A DNA stretch of 64,000 bases from positions 1-64,000 of the forward strand of contig CAKSTW010000004.1 of NCBI GenBank assembly GCA_934501435.1. Reading direction: 5' to 3'. This document shows, piece by piece, positions 43,455-52,615 of the stretch. Both the position numbers and the translations under genes were made by a program. The notes below the pieces were generated by a model. That model was given only the letters and a program-made list of their open reading frames with translations, ran no database searches and was not told the DNA's origin. Origin of the DNA: an uncultured Eubacteriales bacterium (lineage in GTDB: Bacteria; Bacillota; Clostridia; Oscillospirales; UBA644). How positions within the stretch are numbered: the stretch's first letter is position 1; each line of letters opens with the position of its first letter.

Positions 43455-45248
43455 ATGAAAATTTCAAGTTTTAAGGGAATAAAAAGAAGCGGCTACTGCA
43501 CCGATTTTACCTCCGCCGACTGCGGAAAAACAATAACGGTCGCGGGCTGGGTCCAGAGAAGAAGAGTCCTCGGCGGACTTATCTTCATTACGCTCCGCGA
43601 CAGAAGCGGAGTTCTGCAATTAACTTTTGACGCCGCCGAAAACAAAGAGCTTTTCGACACCGCCTATACTCTCCGCAGCGAGGACGTTATCGCCGCGACG
43701 GGCGTTATCCGCAAAAGAGGGGACGAGGCGGTAAACGCCAATATGAAAACGGGAGAAATAGAAGTCGCAATTTCCGATCTCCGTATTCTTACCCGTTCCG
43801 AAACCCCGCCTTTTGAAATTGTCGAAAACTCGAACGTAAACGAAGAACTTCGCTTAAAATACAGATATCTCGACCTGCGCCGCCCCGATATGCAGAGAAT
43901 AATAATGCTCCGCCATAAGGTCGCGCATATCGCGAGAAATTATTTTTCCGACAATCATTTTCTTGAAATAGAGACCCCGAACCTTATAAAGAGTTCTCCC
44001 GAGGGAGCAAGAGACTACCTTGTTCCGTCGAGAGTTCACCCGGGCGAATTCTACGCTCTGCCGCAGTCTCCCCAGCTTTATAAACAGCTTCTTATGGTCG
44101 CCGGGTTCGACAGATATTTCCAGCTTGCGCGCTGTTTCAGAGACGAAGACCTGCGCGCCGAAAGACAGCCCGAATTTACCCAGATCGACCTTGAGATGTC
44201 CTTTGTCGACGTCGACGACGTTATCGCGGTCAACGAAGGCTTCATAAAGAAAGTTTTCAAAGAAACGATAGGCTACGACGTAAAAACGCCGCTCCGCCGT
44301 ATGCCCTACAAAGAAGCGATGAGCCGTTACGGTTCGGATAAACCCGACCTTCGTTTCGGCTTTGAAATAAACGATATTACAGATACCGTCAAAGATTTCG
44401 GCTTCAAAGTATTCTCCGAAACCGTCAGAAACGGCGGCAGTGTAAGAGCGATAGTCATTGATGACAGCGCCGACAAACTTCCGAGAAGAGAGATAGACGC
44501 CCTTACCGAATTTGTCAAAACTTACCGCGCGAAAGGTCTTGCGTGGCTCAAATACGGCGACGAAATTTCGGGAAGTTTCGTCAAATTTCTTTCGGAGGAC
44601 GAACTTAAGAGCCTTGTTTCGACTCTCGATTTGAAGAAAAACGACACCGTTTTCATCGTTGCCGACAAAGATAAAGTCGTTTTCGATTCTCTCGGAGCTC
44701 TCCGCTGCGAAATGGCAAGACGCCTCGGCAGAATCGACGACAAGAAGTTTGAAATGCTCTGGATAACCGAATTCCCGCTCTTTGAATACAGCGAGGAAGA
44801 ACAGCGACTTGTCGCAATGCACCACCCGTTCACCTCCGTTATGGAAGAGGATATCGACCTTCTCGATACCGCTCCCGAAAAGGCGAGGGCGAAGGCGTAC
44901 GATATCGTTATCAACGGTTACGAGGCGGGCGGCGGCTCGATAAGAATTTTCGACAGCACCCTGCAGTCGAAGATGTTCGAGACGATCGGGCTTACAAAGG
45001 AAGAGGCTCAGGAAAAATTCGGATATCTCCTTACCGCCTTCAGATACGGCGTTCCTCCCCACGGCGGACTTGCTTACGGTCTTGACAGGCTTGTAATGCT
45101 CCTTGCGGGAACTGAAAATATCAGAGACGTTATCGCATTCCCGAAAGTCCAGAACGCATCCGAACTCATGACCCAGTGTCCCGCTCCCGTAGATAAAAAA
45201 CAACTTGACGAACTTTCTATTGCGGTCGTCAAAACGGAAGAAAAATAA
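43455..45248 (+). CDS. aspS: Aspartyl-tRNA synthetase
   Basis: 597 residues, the bacterial form with an N-terminal OB-fold anticodon domain (VAGWVQRRRVLGGLIFITLRDR), class II core motifs (FLEIETPNLIKSSPEGARDYLVPSR, CFRDEDLRAERQPEFTQID), the GAD insertion domain (about 285-420) and motif 3 (GLAYGLDRLVMLLAG). It starts one base after hisS. Whether it is discriminating or also makes Asp-tRNA-Asn cannot be decided here. Confidence 0.96.
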   Translation: MKISSFKGIKRSGYCTDFTSADCGKTITVAGWVQRRRVLGGLIFITLRDRSGVLQLTFDAAENKELFDTAYTLRSEDVIAATGVIRKRGDEAVNANMKTGEIEVAISDLRILTRSETPPFEIVENSNVNEELRLKYRYLDLRRPDMQRIIMLRHKVAHIARNYFSDNHFLEIETPNLIKSSPEGARDYLVPSRVHPGEFYALPQSPQLYKQLLMVAGFDRYFQLARCFRDEDLRAERQPEFTQIDLEMSFVDVDDVIAVNEGFIKKVFKETIGYDVKTPLRRMPYKEAMSRYGSDKPDLRFGFEINDITDTVKDFGFKVFSETVRNGGSVRAIVIDDSADKLPRREIDALTEFVKTYRAKGLAWLKYGDEISGSFVKFLSEDELKSLVSTLDLKKNDTVFIVADKDKVVFDSLGALRCEMARRLGRIDDKKFEMLWITEFPLFEYSEEEQRLVAMHHPFTSVMEEDIDLLDTAPEKARAKAYDIVINGYEAGGGSIRIFDSTLQSKMFETIGLTKEEAQEKFGYLLTAFRYGVPPHGGLAYGLDRLVMLLAGTENIRDVIAFPKVQNASELMTQCPAPVDKKQLDELSIAVVKTEEK

Positions 45249-45267
45249 TATTTATAACACAAACCTG

Positions 45268-45309
45268 CCTGAAAGACGGATTATCATATAATATGTACCG
45301 TCTTGCAGG
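45268..45309. promoter_or_regulatory. Inverted repeat around a -10-like box before the Gld-type operon
   Basis: CCTG-A-AAGACGG (45268-45279) matches CCGTCTT-G-CAGG (45298-45309) with one mismatch. The 18-base loop contains TATAAT (45287-45292). No good -35 is seen. It could be an operator or a terminator with a large loop. Confidence 0.45.
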
Positions 45310-45336
45310 CGGATTTTGTATGAGGAGAACCGACAG

Positions 45337-46344
45337 ATGATAAAAGTCGAAGGTCTGACAAAAAAATACGGCAAAAATCTTGCGGTAAACAACGTTTCCT
45401 TTTCCGTTTCAGAGGGAGAAGTCGTCGGGGTTTTAGGTCCCAACGGCGCGGGCAAAAGCACTCTTATGAATATGCTCACAGGCTACATTTCTTCGTCCTA
45501 CGGAAAAATCGAGATAGGCGGGAACGATATTCTGGAAAAGCCCGCCGAGGCAAAAAAACTTATCGGATATCTTCCCGAAATTCCCCCGGTCTACCCCGAA
45601 CTTACCGTTTCGGAATACCTTTCTTTCGTTTTTGATCTGAAAAAATGCAAAATTGATAAGAAAAAGCATCTTGACGAGGTCATGGAGACAGTCAAAATTT
45701 CCGACGTTAAAGGCAGGGTCATCCGCAATCTTTCGAAAGGCTACCGCCAGAGAGTCGGACTTGCCGAAGCCCTTATCGGAAGTCCCGAAATACTTATTCT
45801 CGACGAGCCGACGGCAGGGCTTGACCCGAGGGAGATAGTCGAGATACGAAACATGATAAAGAAACTCGGCGAAAGGAAAACCGTCCTTATTTCGTCGCAT
45901 ATCCTTTCCGAAATTCAGGCGACCTGCGGCAGAGTTCTCATCTTTAATAAGGGCGAAATTTTAATGGACGCCGATATCGAGACCCTTTCGCAGAGCGTCG
46001 GTCCGAACAGCCGTTACGGAGTTCGCCTTTCCGCTCCCGAAGACGAGGTAGTTCCCGTCATTTCGATTTTGCCGGGAGTTGCGAAAACCGAGTTTGTCGG
46101 GTCGTTCGAAAAGGGAACGGTCGATATAATAGTCGAAGCGGATAAAAACGTCGATATAAGAAAAATTCTTTTCGACGAATGTGCGAAACGCAGTTGGTAT
46201 ATCCTCATGATAACGCCTCTCGGCGTAAGTCTTGAAGATATCTTCCTTAAAATAGTCGATAAAAACACCGGCAAGGCGGCGCTTATCTCTTCCGAACCGG
46301 AAAAAACGGAAAGCGAGGAAAAGGACGATGAAAGCGATAATTAA
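45337..46344 (+). CDS. ABC transporter ATP-binding protein (GldA-like)
   Basis: 335 residues. The cassette has GPNGAGKST, the signature LSKGYRQRVGLAEAL and LDEPTAGLDP, plus a C-terminal extension typical of ABC-2 exporters and GldA-like proteins. The start at 45337 follows TGAGGAGAACC. The gene overlaps the permease by 17 bases. The four-gene set (ATPase, ABC-2 permease, GldG-like, DUF4340) is the Gld-type arrangement, whose substrate in Bacillota is not known. Confidence 0.88.
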   Translation: MIKVEGLTKKYGKNLAVNNVSFSVSEGEVVGVLGPNGAGKSTLMNMLTGYISSSYGKIEIGGNDILEKPAEAKKLIGYLPEIPPVYPELTVSEYLSFVFDLKKCKIDKKKHLDEVMETVKISDVKGRVIRNLSKGYRQRVGLAEALIGSPEILILDEPTAGLDPREIVEIRNMIKKLGERKTVLISSHILSEIQATCGRVLIFNKGEILMDADIETLSQSVGPNSRYGVRLSAPEDEVVPVISILPGVAKTEFVGSFEKGTVDIIVEADKNVDIRKILFDECAKRSWYILMITPLGVSLEDIFLKIVDKNTGKAALISSEPEKTESEEKDDESDN

Positions 46345-47032
46345 AAAAGAACTTGTTTCCGCTTTCAGAACGGGCTACGGCTGGTTCTGCCTCGGCGTCT
46401 ATACTCTGCTTTCGGCGGTCGTCTTTTCGATTTTCGTTCTTTGGCAGAACACCGGATATGTCGGAAACTATTTCGGTTTCTGGATATTCTTTGTCGATAT
46501 TGTCTTTGTCACCCTGCTTTCGATGCGGCTTTTGGGCGACGAAAAGAAAAACAGGACCGACCAGCTTATTCTGACGTCTCCCGTTTCGGTTACGGGATAT
46601 GTCACCGGAAAATTTTTCGGAGCGTACATAATCTACGCCCTTGCGTTTCTTGTTAATATCGTATTCTTCGGGATAATCGTGATTTTCGGAACTCCCGACT
46701 ACGGCAGTTTTTTCGCGAACAGCATAGGCAACCTTCTTGTCGGCGCCGCAATGGTCTCGATAGCGGTCTTTATCTCGTCCCTTACGTCGACGCCCGCGGG
46801 AAATGCCGCAGGGACTTTTTCGGTGCTCTTCGGTATGATGGTCGTCGAGTTTTTCACTTCGTTCTGCCCGATGTGGCTCCAATACGTCTTCAAATATATC
46901 GTTATTTACAACTATTACGAGGATTTCTCGAACGGCATAATTTCACTCCCCGCCGTTATCTATTATATAAGCGTCACCGCCGTATTTCTCTTCCTTGCGG
47001 TAAGAGTTACGGAAAAACGCCGCTGGAATTGA
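46328..47032 (+). CDS. ABC-2 type permease (GldF-like)
   Basis: 234 residues with six membrane helices, resembling GldF and NosY-type permeases (LLGDEKKNRTDQLILTSPVSVTGYVTGKFFGAY). It would partner with the preceding ATPase. The overlap indicates translational coupling. Confidence 0.85.
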   Translation: MKAIIKKELVSAFRTGYGWFCLGVYTLLSAVVFSIFVLWQNTGYVGNYFGFWIFFVDIVFVTLLSMRLLGDEKKNRTDQLILTSPVSVTGYVTGKFFGAYIIYALAFLVNIVFFGIIVIFGTPDYGSFFANSIGNLLVGAAMVSIAVFISSLTSTPAGNAAGTFSVLFGMMVVEFFTSFCPMWLQYVFKYIVIYNYYEDFSNGIISLPAVIYYISVTAVFLFLAVRVTEKRRWN

Positions 47033-47041
47033 GGTGAGACG

Positions 47042-48640
47042 ATGAAAAAGAACAAAAAGACCGAAACTTCGATCGAGCAGTTCAACCCCGATTTTCCGCG
47101 GTACGAAATAAAAAAATCCGTTGCGAAAAAAGCGAAATACTATTCGGTAAACACCGCTTTTACCGTCGTTTTCATCGCCGTCGCCGTAGTTATAAATCTC
47201 TTTTTCGGGATTCTTTCAAATAAAGTTAATCTGCGCGCCGACCTTACTTCGAAAAAAGTTTTTACGCTTTCCGATACGTCAAAAGACCTTATCGGAGACC
47301 TTAAAAAGGCAGGCAGAAAACTCGAACTCATAATCGCCGCCGACGAAGAGACCGTCAAACAGTCCTCTTCTACTTCTTCGGGTATTTCGGTAACGAAATA
47401 TATCTATGAGACCTGCGAGGGCTACGAAAAGGCTTACGGCGGAATTTCCGTTGCATACGTCGATCCGACCTACAACCCTTCCTATTATAAGTCGAGAGGA
47501 ATAAACCTTGACGACGGGACCGATTCGTCTGTCACCGGGTCTGTCATTATGGCGGTCTATTCGCCCGACACGGGAAGATATAAAATAATCAAGAGCAGCG
47601 CCGTAAAGAACCTCGAATATGTCGGTTTTGAAAGAAGACTCGCCGCGGCGACCCTATTTGTTTCGAAAGAAAATCTGCAGACCGTCGGCATTATAACGGG
47701 ACACGGCGAAAATACCGTTCCGTATTTCGATCTTCTGCTTGAAGACAACGGCTATATCGTCGAATATCTCGACCTTTCGACGGTCGACGAAGTTCCCTCC
47801 GAATATTCGATGCTCGTTATCGCGAACCCGACCCGTTCGTATGACACCGCCGATATCGAAAAGATCGACGCATTCTTATCAAACGGCGAGAAACTCGGCA
47901 AACACCTTATGGTCTTCGGCGACCTCGATATGAACGAAAATTCCTACCTTGAAAAATACTTAAAGGACGAATGGGGACTTTCAATAGGCAAGGAAACGGT
48001 CTTTGATTCTTCAAAAGACTACGTTTACGCTCCGCAGAACGCCAATATTTCGTTTCTTACCGTAAACTACGCGGAAAGCAACATCGCGGGCAGCCTTTCG
48101 TCTTCAAACGCTCCTCTCCGCGTTCAGCTCGGGAAAACAAAGACCGTGACCCGCGAATTTGACGAACTCGACAATATCGCGACCTATTCGCTGCTGAAAT
48201 CCTCCGCGACGTCGTTTTCGAAAAACATAACCCTTTATCAGGAAAACAACATAAGAAACACCGTCAAAGAAGAGGGCGACAAAGAAGGTCCGTTCGATAT
48301 CGCGGCGGTCTCCGAGAAATACCGCTATAACGGAACTCTCAAAACGGCGTCCGACGTCGTTGTCTGCGCGTCAACTTCTCTTGTAGACGAAATTTTCCTG
48401 TCGAATTATTACGGAAGCACCCAGACTTCGGCGGAATATATGATAAATCTGACGAAATATCTTGTCGCCTCGACCGAAGAGATCGACGCCGACATAACCT
48501 CCGTCGACCTTTCAGGAAACAAACTGTCCTTTGCTTCGGGAACCGACTTTATCCTTTCATTTGTTTCGATAGTCGTTATTCTGCCTGTAATTTTCTTTGC
48601 GGCAGGCATTGTTATAACCTTGAAGAGGAAACATAAATGA
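47042..48640 (+). CDS. GldG-like ABC-associated auxiliary protein
   Basis: 532 residues. One membrane helix near residue 40, a large extracytoplasmic domain of the GldG/ABC_transp_aux type (NLRADLTSKKVFTLSDTSKDLI, TVGIITGHGENTVPYFDLLLEDNGY, LVIANPTRSY) and a second membrane helix near the C-terminus (about 500-525). Such proteins accompany Gld-type ABC systems. The fold is related to IFT52-like/GldG domains with unknown ligand. Confidence 0.85.
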   Translation: MKKNKKTETSIEQFNPDFPRYEIKKSVAKKAKYYSVNTAFTVVFIAVAVVINLFFGILSNKVNLRADLTSKKVFTLSDTSKDLIGDLKKAGRKLELIIAADEETVKQSSSTSSGISVTKYIYETCEGYEKAYGGISVAYVDPTYNPSYYKSRGINLDDGTDSSVTGSVIMAVYSPDTGRYKIIKSSAVKNLEYVGFERRLAAATLFVSKENLQTVGIITGHGENTVPYFDLLLEDNGYIVEYLDLSTVDEVPSEYSMLVIANPTRSYDTADIEKIDAFLSNGEKLGKHLMVFGDLDMNENSYLEKYLKDEWGLSIGKETVFDSSKDYVYAPQNANISFLTVNYAESNIAGSLSSSNAPLRVQLGKTKTVTREFDELDNIATYSLLKSSATSFSKNITLYQENNIRNTVKEEGDKEGPFDIAAVSEKYRYNGTLKTASDVVVCASTSLVDEIFLSNYYGSTQTSAEYMINLTKYLVASTEEIDADITSVDLSGNKLSFASGTDFILSFVSIVVILPVIFFAAGIVITLKRKHK

Positions 48641-50118
48641 CGAAAAAAAAGATAATTGTTATCTGCCTTTCGGCGGCGTTCGTTATCTTTGCCGCGGCGG
48701 CAGTATGGTTCGTTTCCACCCTTGCGGATAAGCCGTCCGAAAATCCGGACGACACGAAAGAGGCGCGGCAGCTTATATATACCGACGAGGCGAACCTCTT
48801 TGAAAGCCTTACGATTGAAAACGCAAACGGCGAATATACCCTTATCCGCGACGGCGACGAAATTAAGGTAAAGGGCAGGGAAAATATAACTCTTCTGCCC
48901 GCAACTTCAAAGGCTGTCTTTGAAACTTTTGCCGAGGTCTACGTCGTAAAGACGATAACCGAAAACGGAACGGACGGCTTCGGCTTTGACGAACCGTCGG
49001 CAGTCCTGACCTTAAAGAAAGTCGACGGCACGACCAAAACAATGCTTGTCGGCGATTTTGCCCCCAACACCGAAAATTGCAGATATATGTGCTTTGAGGG
49101 CGAAAAGACCGTCTATCTTCTTGACAGCGACCGCACCTCCCGCTTTATGGGAAAGGTCTCGGTGCTTTATTCGAAGACCGTTTCGAAGTATTTCACTTCC
49201 GACCAAATGGTTTCGATATCAATAAAACGCACGGACGGCGAAGAAATATTGCTGCGTCCCTCAAACGAGGAAGAGCAGAACGATATGTCCTTTATTTCGG
49301 GCTACACAATGGAAAAACCGTTCGTTTTCGGAGCGGATTCCGACACCGTAACGTCTCTCTGCAAAACGTTGTCGTCGCTTCCGACGGCGGAAATAGCCGA
49401 AGACGAAGTGACCGACGAAAAACTGTCGGCATACGGCATTTCGACGGGGGCTGTGGTAACGGTCGTTGCCGATCTCGACACTACTTCGGTAACGCTCGAT
49501 AACGGCGAGGTAAACCCATATTACGACGCGGCAAACAAAGAAGGTAAGATAAGAAAAACGACGGTTTATCGGATAGGCAGCGCGAGCGAAAACAAAATTT
49601 ATTTTACTTACGACGACCTTCCTATAATATATGCGGTCGAAAAATCGGCGTTTGATTTTATAAATACCGACACCTATCAGTTCTGTCAGCGGCTTGTGAA
49701 TATCGCCTACCTTACCGACCTTTCGTCTCTTACGGTCGATACCTGCGACGGAAAGACGTATACGTTTGATATAAAATGCGAAACCGACGATAAAGGAGAA
49801 AAAGCCGTTTCGGAAGTAACGCTTGACTATTCGCCGGTCGACGTAGACAATTTCAAAAGTTTTTATCAGAATATCGTCGCGATAAGCCATAACGGTCTCG
49901 GAAAAACTCCCGACAAAAAAGAAGCAGTGCTCCGTCTTGTCTATAATTTTACCGACGGACATAAGGAAGCGGTCGAATTCTTAAAGACCGACGACGAGCG
50001 GAAAGTCTTTATGACCGTTGACGGCGACGGCAGATTTGTCGTTCTGAAAACAAAGACCGACAAAATAAAAAGCGATCTGAAAAAGCTCCTTTCGGGAGAA
50101 ACGGTAATTACAAATTAA
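48637..50118 (+). CDS. DUF4340-containing membrane-anchored protein
   Basis: 493 residues: one N-terminal membrane anchor (residues 5-27), then an extracytoplasmic beta-rich region with repeated segments typical of DUF4340, a family regularly found after gldG-like genes. Segments such as GFDEPSAVLTLKKVDGTTKTMLVGD and KYFTSDQMVSISIKRTDGEEILL show the repeat. The start overlaps the gldG-like stop by 4 bases. Function is unknown and it is probably a partner of the exporter. Confidence 0.82.
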   Translation: MTKKKIIVICLSAAFVIFAAAAVWFVSTLADKPSENPDDTKEARQLIYTDEANLFESLTIENANGEYTLIRDGDEIKVKGRENITLLPATSKAVFETFAEVYVVKTITENGTDGFGFDEPSAVLTLKKVDGTTKTMLVGDFAPNTENCRYMCFEGEKTVYLLDSDRTSRFMGKVSVLYSKTVSKYFTSDQMVSISIKRTDGEEILLRPSNEEEQNDMSFISGYTMEKPFVFGADSDTVTSLCKTLSSLPTAEIAEDEVTDEKLSAYGISTGAVVTVVADLDTTSVTLDNGEVNPYYDAANKEGKIRKTTVYRIGSASENKIYFTYDDLPIIYAVEKSAFDFINTDTYQFCQRLVNIAYLTDLSSLTVDTCDGKTYTFDIKCETDDKGEKAVSEVTLDYSPVDVDNFKSFYQNIVAISHNGLGKTPDKKEAVLRLVYNFTDGHKEAVEFLKTDDERKVFMTVDGDGRFVVLKTKTDKIKSDLKKLLSGETVITN

Positions 50119-50123
50119 AATAA

Positions 50124-50176
50124 AAATTCCGGATCGGAAGTCCTCAAGCCTTCCCGTCCGGAATTTTTTTTGCTTT
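50124..50176 (+). terminator. Terminator of the Gld-type operon
   Basis: AATTCCGGA and TCCGGAATT flank an inner GAAG/CTTC stem, followed by eight T residues. Confidence 0.9.
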
Positions 50177-50326
50177 TCCGATATAATACGGATACGGCGG
50201 ACTTCGGGCGCCCGTCCGGTAAACGTTTTCGGAGGTTTTCGTTTTCCGCCGTCAGAGGTCACGGAAAAAATCACGCGGTCGGCGGCGAAAGCGATTTGCC
50301 GGTTCTTTTCTTCTCAAAATAAAAGA

Positions 50327-50352
50327 AAACCGCCGAATTTTCGGCGGTTTTC
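50327..50352 (-). terminator. Terminator downstream of the TetR gene
   Basis: AAACCGCCGAA/TTCGGCGGTTTT hairpin with a T-rich minus-strand tail, about 180 bases past the TetR stop. 50177-50326 shows no gene. Confidence 0.75.
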
Positions 50353-50402
50353 AGCGGTAAAAAAATAAAATAATGATTTTTTTGCAAGATATTGTGATAT
50401 TT

Positions 50403-50516
50403 TTGTTAAATTTTGCCGCTTTGTGATAGTATGTGACAAAAGCGTGAAATCGTCACGCAGGGCGGTTTGAAGTGACAAAATTGTGACTTGACGAAAAAAG
50501 TCACATTTGGTACAAT
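50403..50516 (+). promoter_or_regulatory. Two plus-strand promoters reading antisense into the TetR gene
   Basis: Upstream: TTGTTA (50403-50408), 18 bp, TAGTAT (50427-50432) with TGn extension. Downstream: TTGACG (50488-50493), 17 bp, TACAAT (50511-50516). Between them are GCGTGA/TCACGC (50442-50458) and GTGACTT/AAGTCAC (50483-50504, overlapping the second promoter). No plus-strand gene follows until 51340. Confidence 0.6.
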
Positions 50517-50533
50517 AAAAATACAAAGAGGGG

Positions 50534-51112
50534 TCAGTCGTCGTTTTTATCGGTGCTGCAAAAATGACGGAGTCTGATATTTTCGAATTCAACGAGGCAG
50601 TTATTGCAAAGTTCTTCATCGCAGATGACGTCGACGGCAGGCTGATTATTTCGAATATTGTTGTAGACCTCTTCTACCGGGGTTTTGAAGCTTTCCTTTC
50701 TCCATTCCTTAAGCGCAACGGCCCATACCGAGCCGGCGTAAGAGGAGGTGGGCTTTCCGGTGAAATGATCGGATATCATAAACATACTTTTAATTATCAT
50801 ATCGAGACCGTCGGGGTCTTCAATAAGGCGTTTGAAAAGGACCGGATGGTTTTTAACGGAATGAAGAATGGACATCGCAACTTCCTTCCACGTCGAATTA
50901 TCGCCGTAAATAAGAGCGAAAGACGACAGGAGTTTGAAAGAGAACTGTAAAGCCAGGTCAAGTTTGTCGGTATAGTATCTGTAAAAGGTCTGGTTTGAAA
51001 TCCCCGCTTCTCTTGCGATCGCCGTGACCGTCAGTTTTTCAAAGCGGGTATCCTTCAAAAGCGTTTCAAAAGCCTTTTCTATTTTGGTGTTTATTTCAGT
51101 ATGAATAGCCAT
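50534..51112 (-). CDS. TetR/AcrR family transcriptional regulator
   Basis: 192 residues. The N-terminal TetR DNA-binding domain has the helix-turn-helix LTVTAIAREAGISNQTFYRYYTDKLDL at residues of about 28-54. The C-terminal ligand domain ends with a CDEELCNNC cluster that might bind metal or respond to redox. It is divergent from the VOC/sugar operon across 227 bases and is probably its regulator. TetR proteins usually respond to hydrophobic small molecules, which fits an aglycone inducer. Confidence 0.85.
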   Translation of the reverse strand: MAIHTEINTKIEKAFETLLKDTRFEKLTVTAIAREAGISNQTFYRYYTDKLDLALQFSFKLLSSFALIYGDNSTWKEVAMSILHSVKNHPVLFKRLIEDPDGLDMIIKSMFMISDHFTGKPTSSYAGSVWAVALKEWRKESFKTPVEEVYNNIRNNQPAVDVICDEELCNNCLVEFENIRLRHFCSTDKNDD

Positions 51113-51167
51113 CTTCCTTAATCTTCCTTTTATCTTTTATTCGCCGGATGTGAATCCGTATATATTT

Positions 51168-51196
51168 ATTGTAAACTATTTTATAAAAAATGTCAA
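51168..51196 (-). promoter_or_regulatory. Promoter of the TetR gene
   Basis: On the minus strand, TTGACA (51191-51196), 17 bp, TACAAT (51168-51173). For the divergent VOC operon I see TTGACA at 51220-51225 but no matching -10 box; a TATGAT at 51311-51316 lacks a -35, so that promoter may need an activator. Confidence 0.75.
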
Positions 51197-51339
51197 GATA
51201 TTTGTAAAAAAGAGCGGGTTTGACAATTTAACTTTACAATTCGACTGTTTTTTACTCATTTTTTTCTGTGGAAATGTCCGTTTTAAGAGCAAAATCTGCC
51301 TGAAACGGTGTATGATAAAAAAAGAAGAGAGGTATTTAT

Positions 51340-51891
51340 ATGGGAAAGACAACTTACCCGAAGGTCGACAGACCGCCTAAAAAATTCACGAAAAAGAGTC
51401 TTCACGGAAGAACGAGACTTATGGTAACGAGCTATAAGGATCTTCACCGCTTCCAGAACTTCATAATCAACGTTTTCGGTTGGGATATGATAGAAATGCC
51501 GGAAGCGGCGAGCGGAATTCCTTCGGGAGACCCCAACCCCGCGCTTCTTGTCGCAACTGGCCCCGCTCAGTACGACTACGAGGGCGTCACTCCCGGTCAT
51601 ATGAACCTCTGCGCAAGACCCGCATACAACGGACATCTTGAGAAGATAGGACCGTGGACGGAGATTGAAATGGACGCGCCTCTTGAAGAAACCATCAAAA
51701 AAATGATCGATCACGGCGGAAAACTTATTCTCGACAAGAACGTATCCTCCTTTGCAAAACCGCTTGACGACAGCAAACAGAGCTGGGAGATACATGCGGT
51801 TATAGAGGATCCCGCCGGAAACCACCTTTACCTCTGGAAATGTCCTTCTTCGAGAACATGGGACGAACTTGAGACCGAATACGACGTCTGA
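51340..51891 (+). CDS. VOC-fold protein, paralog 1
   Basis: 183 residues. A basic leader (PPKKFTKKSLHGRTRL) precedes a vicinal oxygen chelate (glyoxalase-like) pattern: DLHRFQNFIINVFGWDM, ALLVATGP, TPGHMN, then VIEDPAGNHLYLWKCPSSRTWDE at the end. Family members bind small molecules in paired beta-alpha-beta units, often with a metal. The usual metal Glu after the GN turn is not evident here. It is the first gene of the TetR-divergent operon (GAGAGG site). It is the most divergent of the four short paralogs. The substrate is unknown. Confidence 0.75.
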   Translation: MGKTTYPKVDRPPKKFTKKSLHGRTRLMVTSYKDLHRFQNFIINVFGWDMIEMPEAASGIPSGDPNPALLVATGPAQYDYEGVTPGHMNLCARPAYNGHLEKIGPWTEIEMDAPLEETIKKMIDHGGKLILDKNVSSFAKPLDDSKQSWEIHAVIEDPAGNHLYLWKCPSSRTWDELETEYDV

Positions 51892-51911
51892 TAAAGAGAG
51901 GAGTAAAGATT

Positions 51912-52586
51912 ATGAAAAAGATATATACCTGCTTTGCCTGCGGTTTCCCCATCGCGTTTGAAGAAACCGAAGTCCCCGCGGCTTGCCCCGGGTGCGGCGC
52001 TCCCAGATCCCAGTTTTTGGAGGAACCCTGGTGCGGAAGTATTGAAAAGAGAAGAATTCACGTTGATCCCCCCGAAGTAGACCCGAACAGAGACCCGTTT
52101 GACATTTCTTTCCACGTCGCAAAGGATTTTATTCCGCTGAAAGGCGACGGACGTGTACGCAGATGGATAATGGGCTATAACAAAGGACAGGCCGCAGAGA
52201 TCCGTTCGTTCTATGAAGATATCTTTGAATGGGATATCATCGAAGTCGAAGGCAGCGATCCGGAAAATCCGGTAATGTACTGCGCGACAGGTCCGGGCAC
52301 CCCGGATTGGGAGCCGAGAGTCTGTTCTTTCGGATACGGATTCCTTGTTCCCGTTGAAGAGGGAACGGTCGCTCCGAGCATGATAATCGAAGTTAAAAAC
52401 ATTGATGAGACCGTAAAGAAAACAGAGGAATTCGGCGGAAAACTCATAAAAGAAAGATTTACCGTTTTGGGAGACGATTATGCGATAATCGAGGATTCCG
52501 AAGGAAATCGGTATTATCTCTGGGAACTTCCCGATAACATTCCCGATTACTGTATTCACGGCGTAAAGAATACGGGAGCCCAATAA
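51912..52586 (+). CDS. Rubredoxin-like zinc ribbon fused to VOC domain, paralog 1
   Basis: 224 residues. An N-terminal CxxC-x14-CxxC knuckle (Cys7, Cys10, Cys25, Cys28) resembles rubredoxin or a zinc ribbon. It is joined by GSIEKRRIHVDPP to a VOC domain (about 75-215: EIRSFYEDIFEWDIIE, YCATGPGTPDWEP, DYAIIEDSEGNRYYLWELP). If iron is bound it could pass electrons; if zinc, it is structural. It lies 20 bases after paralog 1 and pairs with it, as the copy at 62226 does with its neighbours. Confidence 0.75.
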   Translation: MKKIYTCFACGFPIAFEETEVPAACPGCGAPRSQFLEEPWCGSIEKRRIHVDPPEVDPNRDPFDISFHVAKDFIPLKGDGRVRRWIMGYNKGQAAEIRSFYEDIFEWDIIEVEGSDPENPVMYCATGPGTPDWEPRVCSFGYGFLVPVEEGTVAPSMIIEVKNIDETVKKTEEFGGKLIKERFTVLGDDYAIIEDSEGNRYYLWELPDNIPDYCIHGVKNTGAQ

Positions 52587-52615
52587 TAACTGATTAAACG
52601 GACAGGAGTATTAAA

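Noticed and set aside
43854..45203. 449-codon minus-strand ORF
   Set aside because: Lies wholly inside aspS on the opposite strand with no ribosome site. A shadow.
50564..50950. 128-codon ORF antisense to the TetR gene
   Set aside because: Downstream of the antisense promoters, which made it tempting, but it has no ribosome site and no protein-like composition. If transcribed, the product is more likely RNA.
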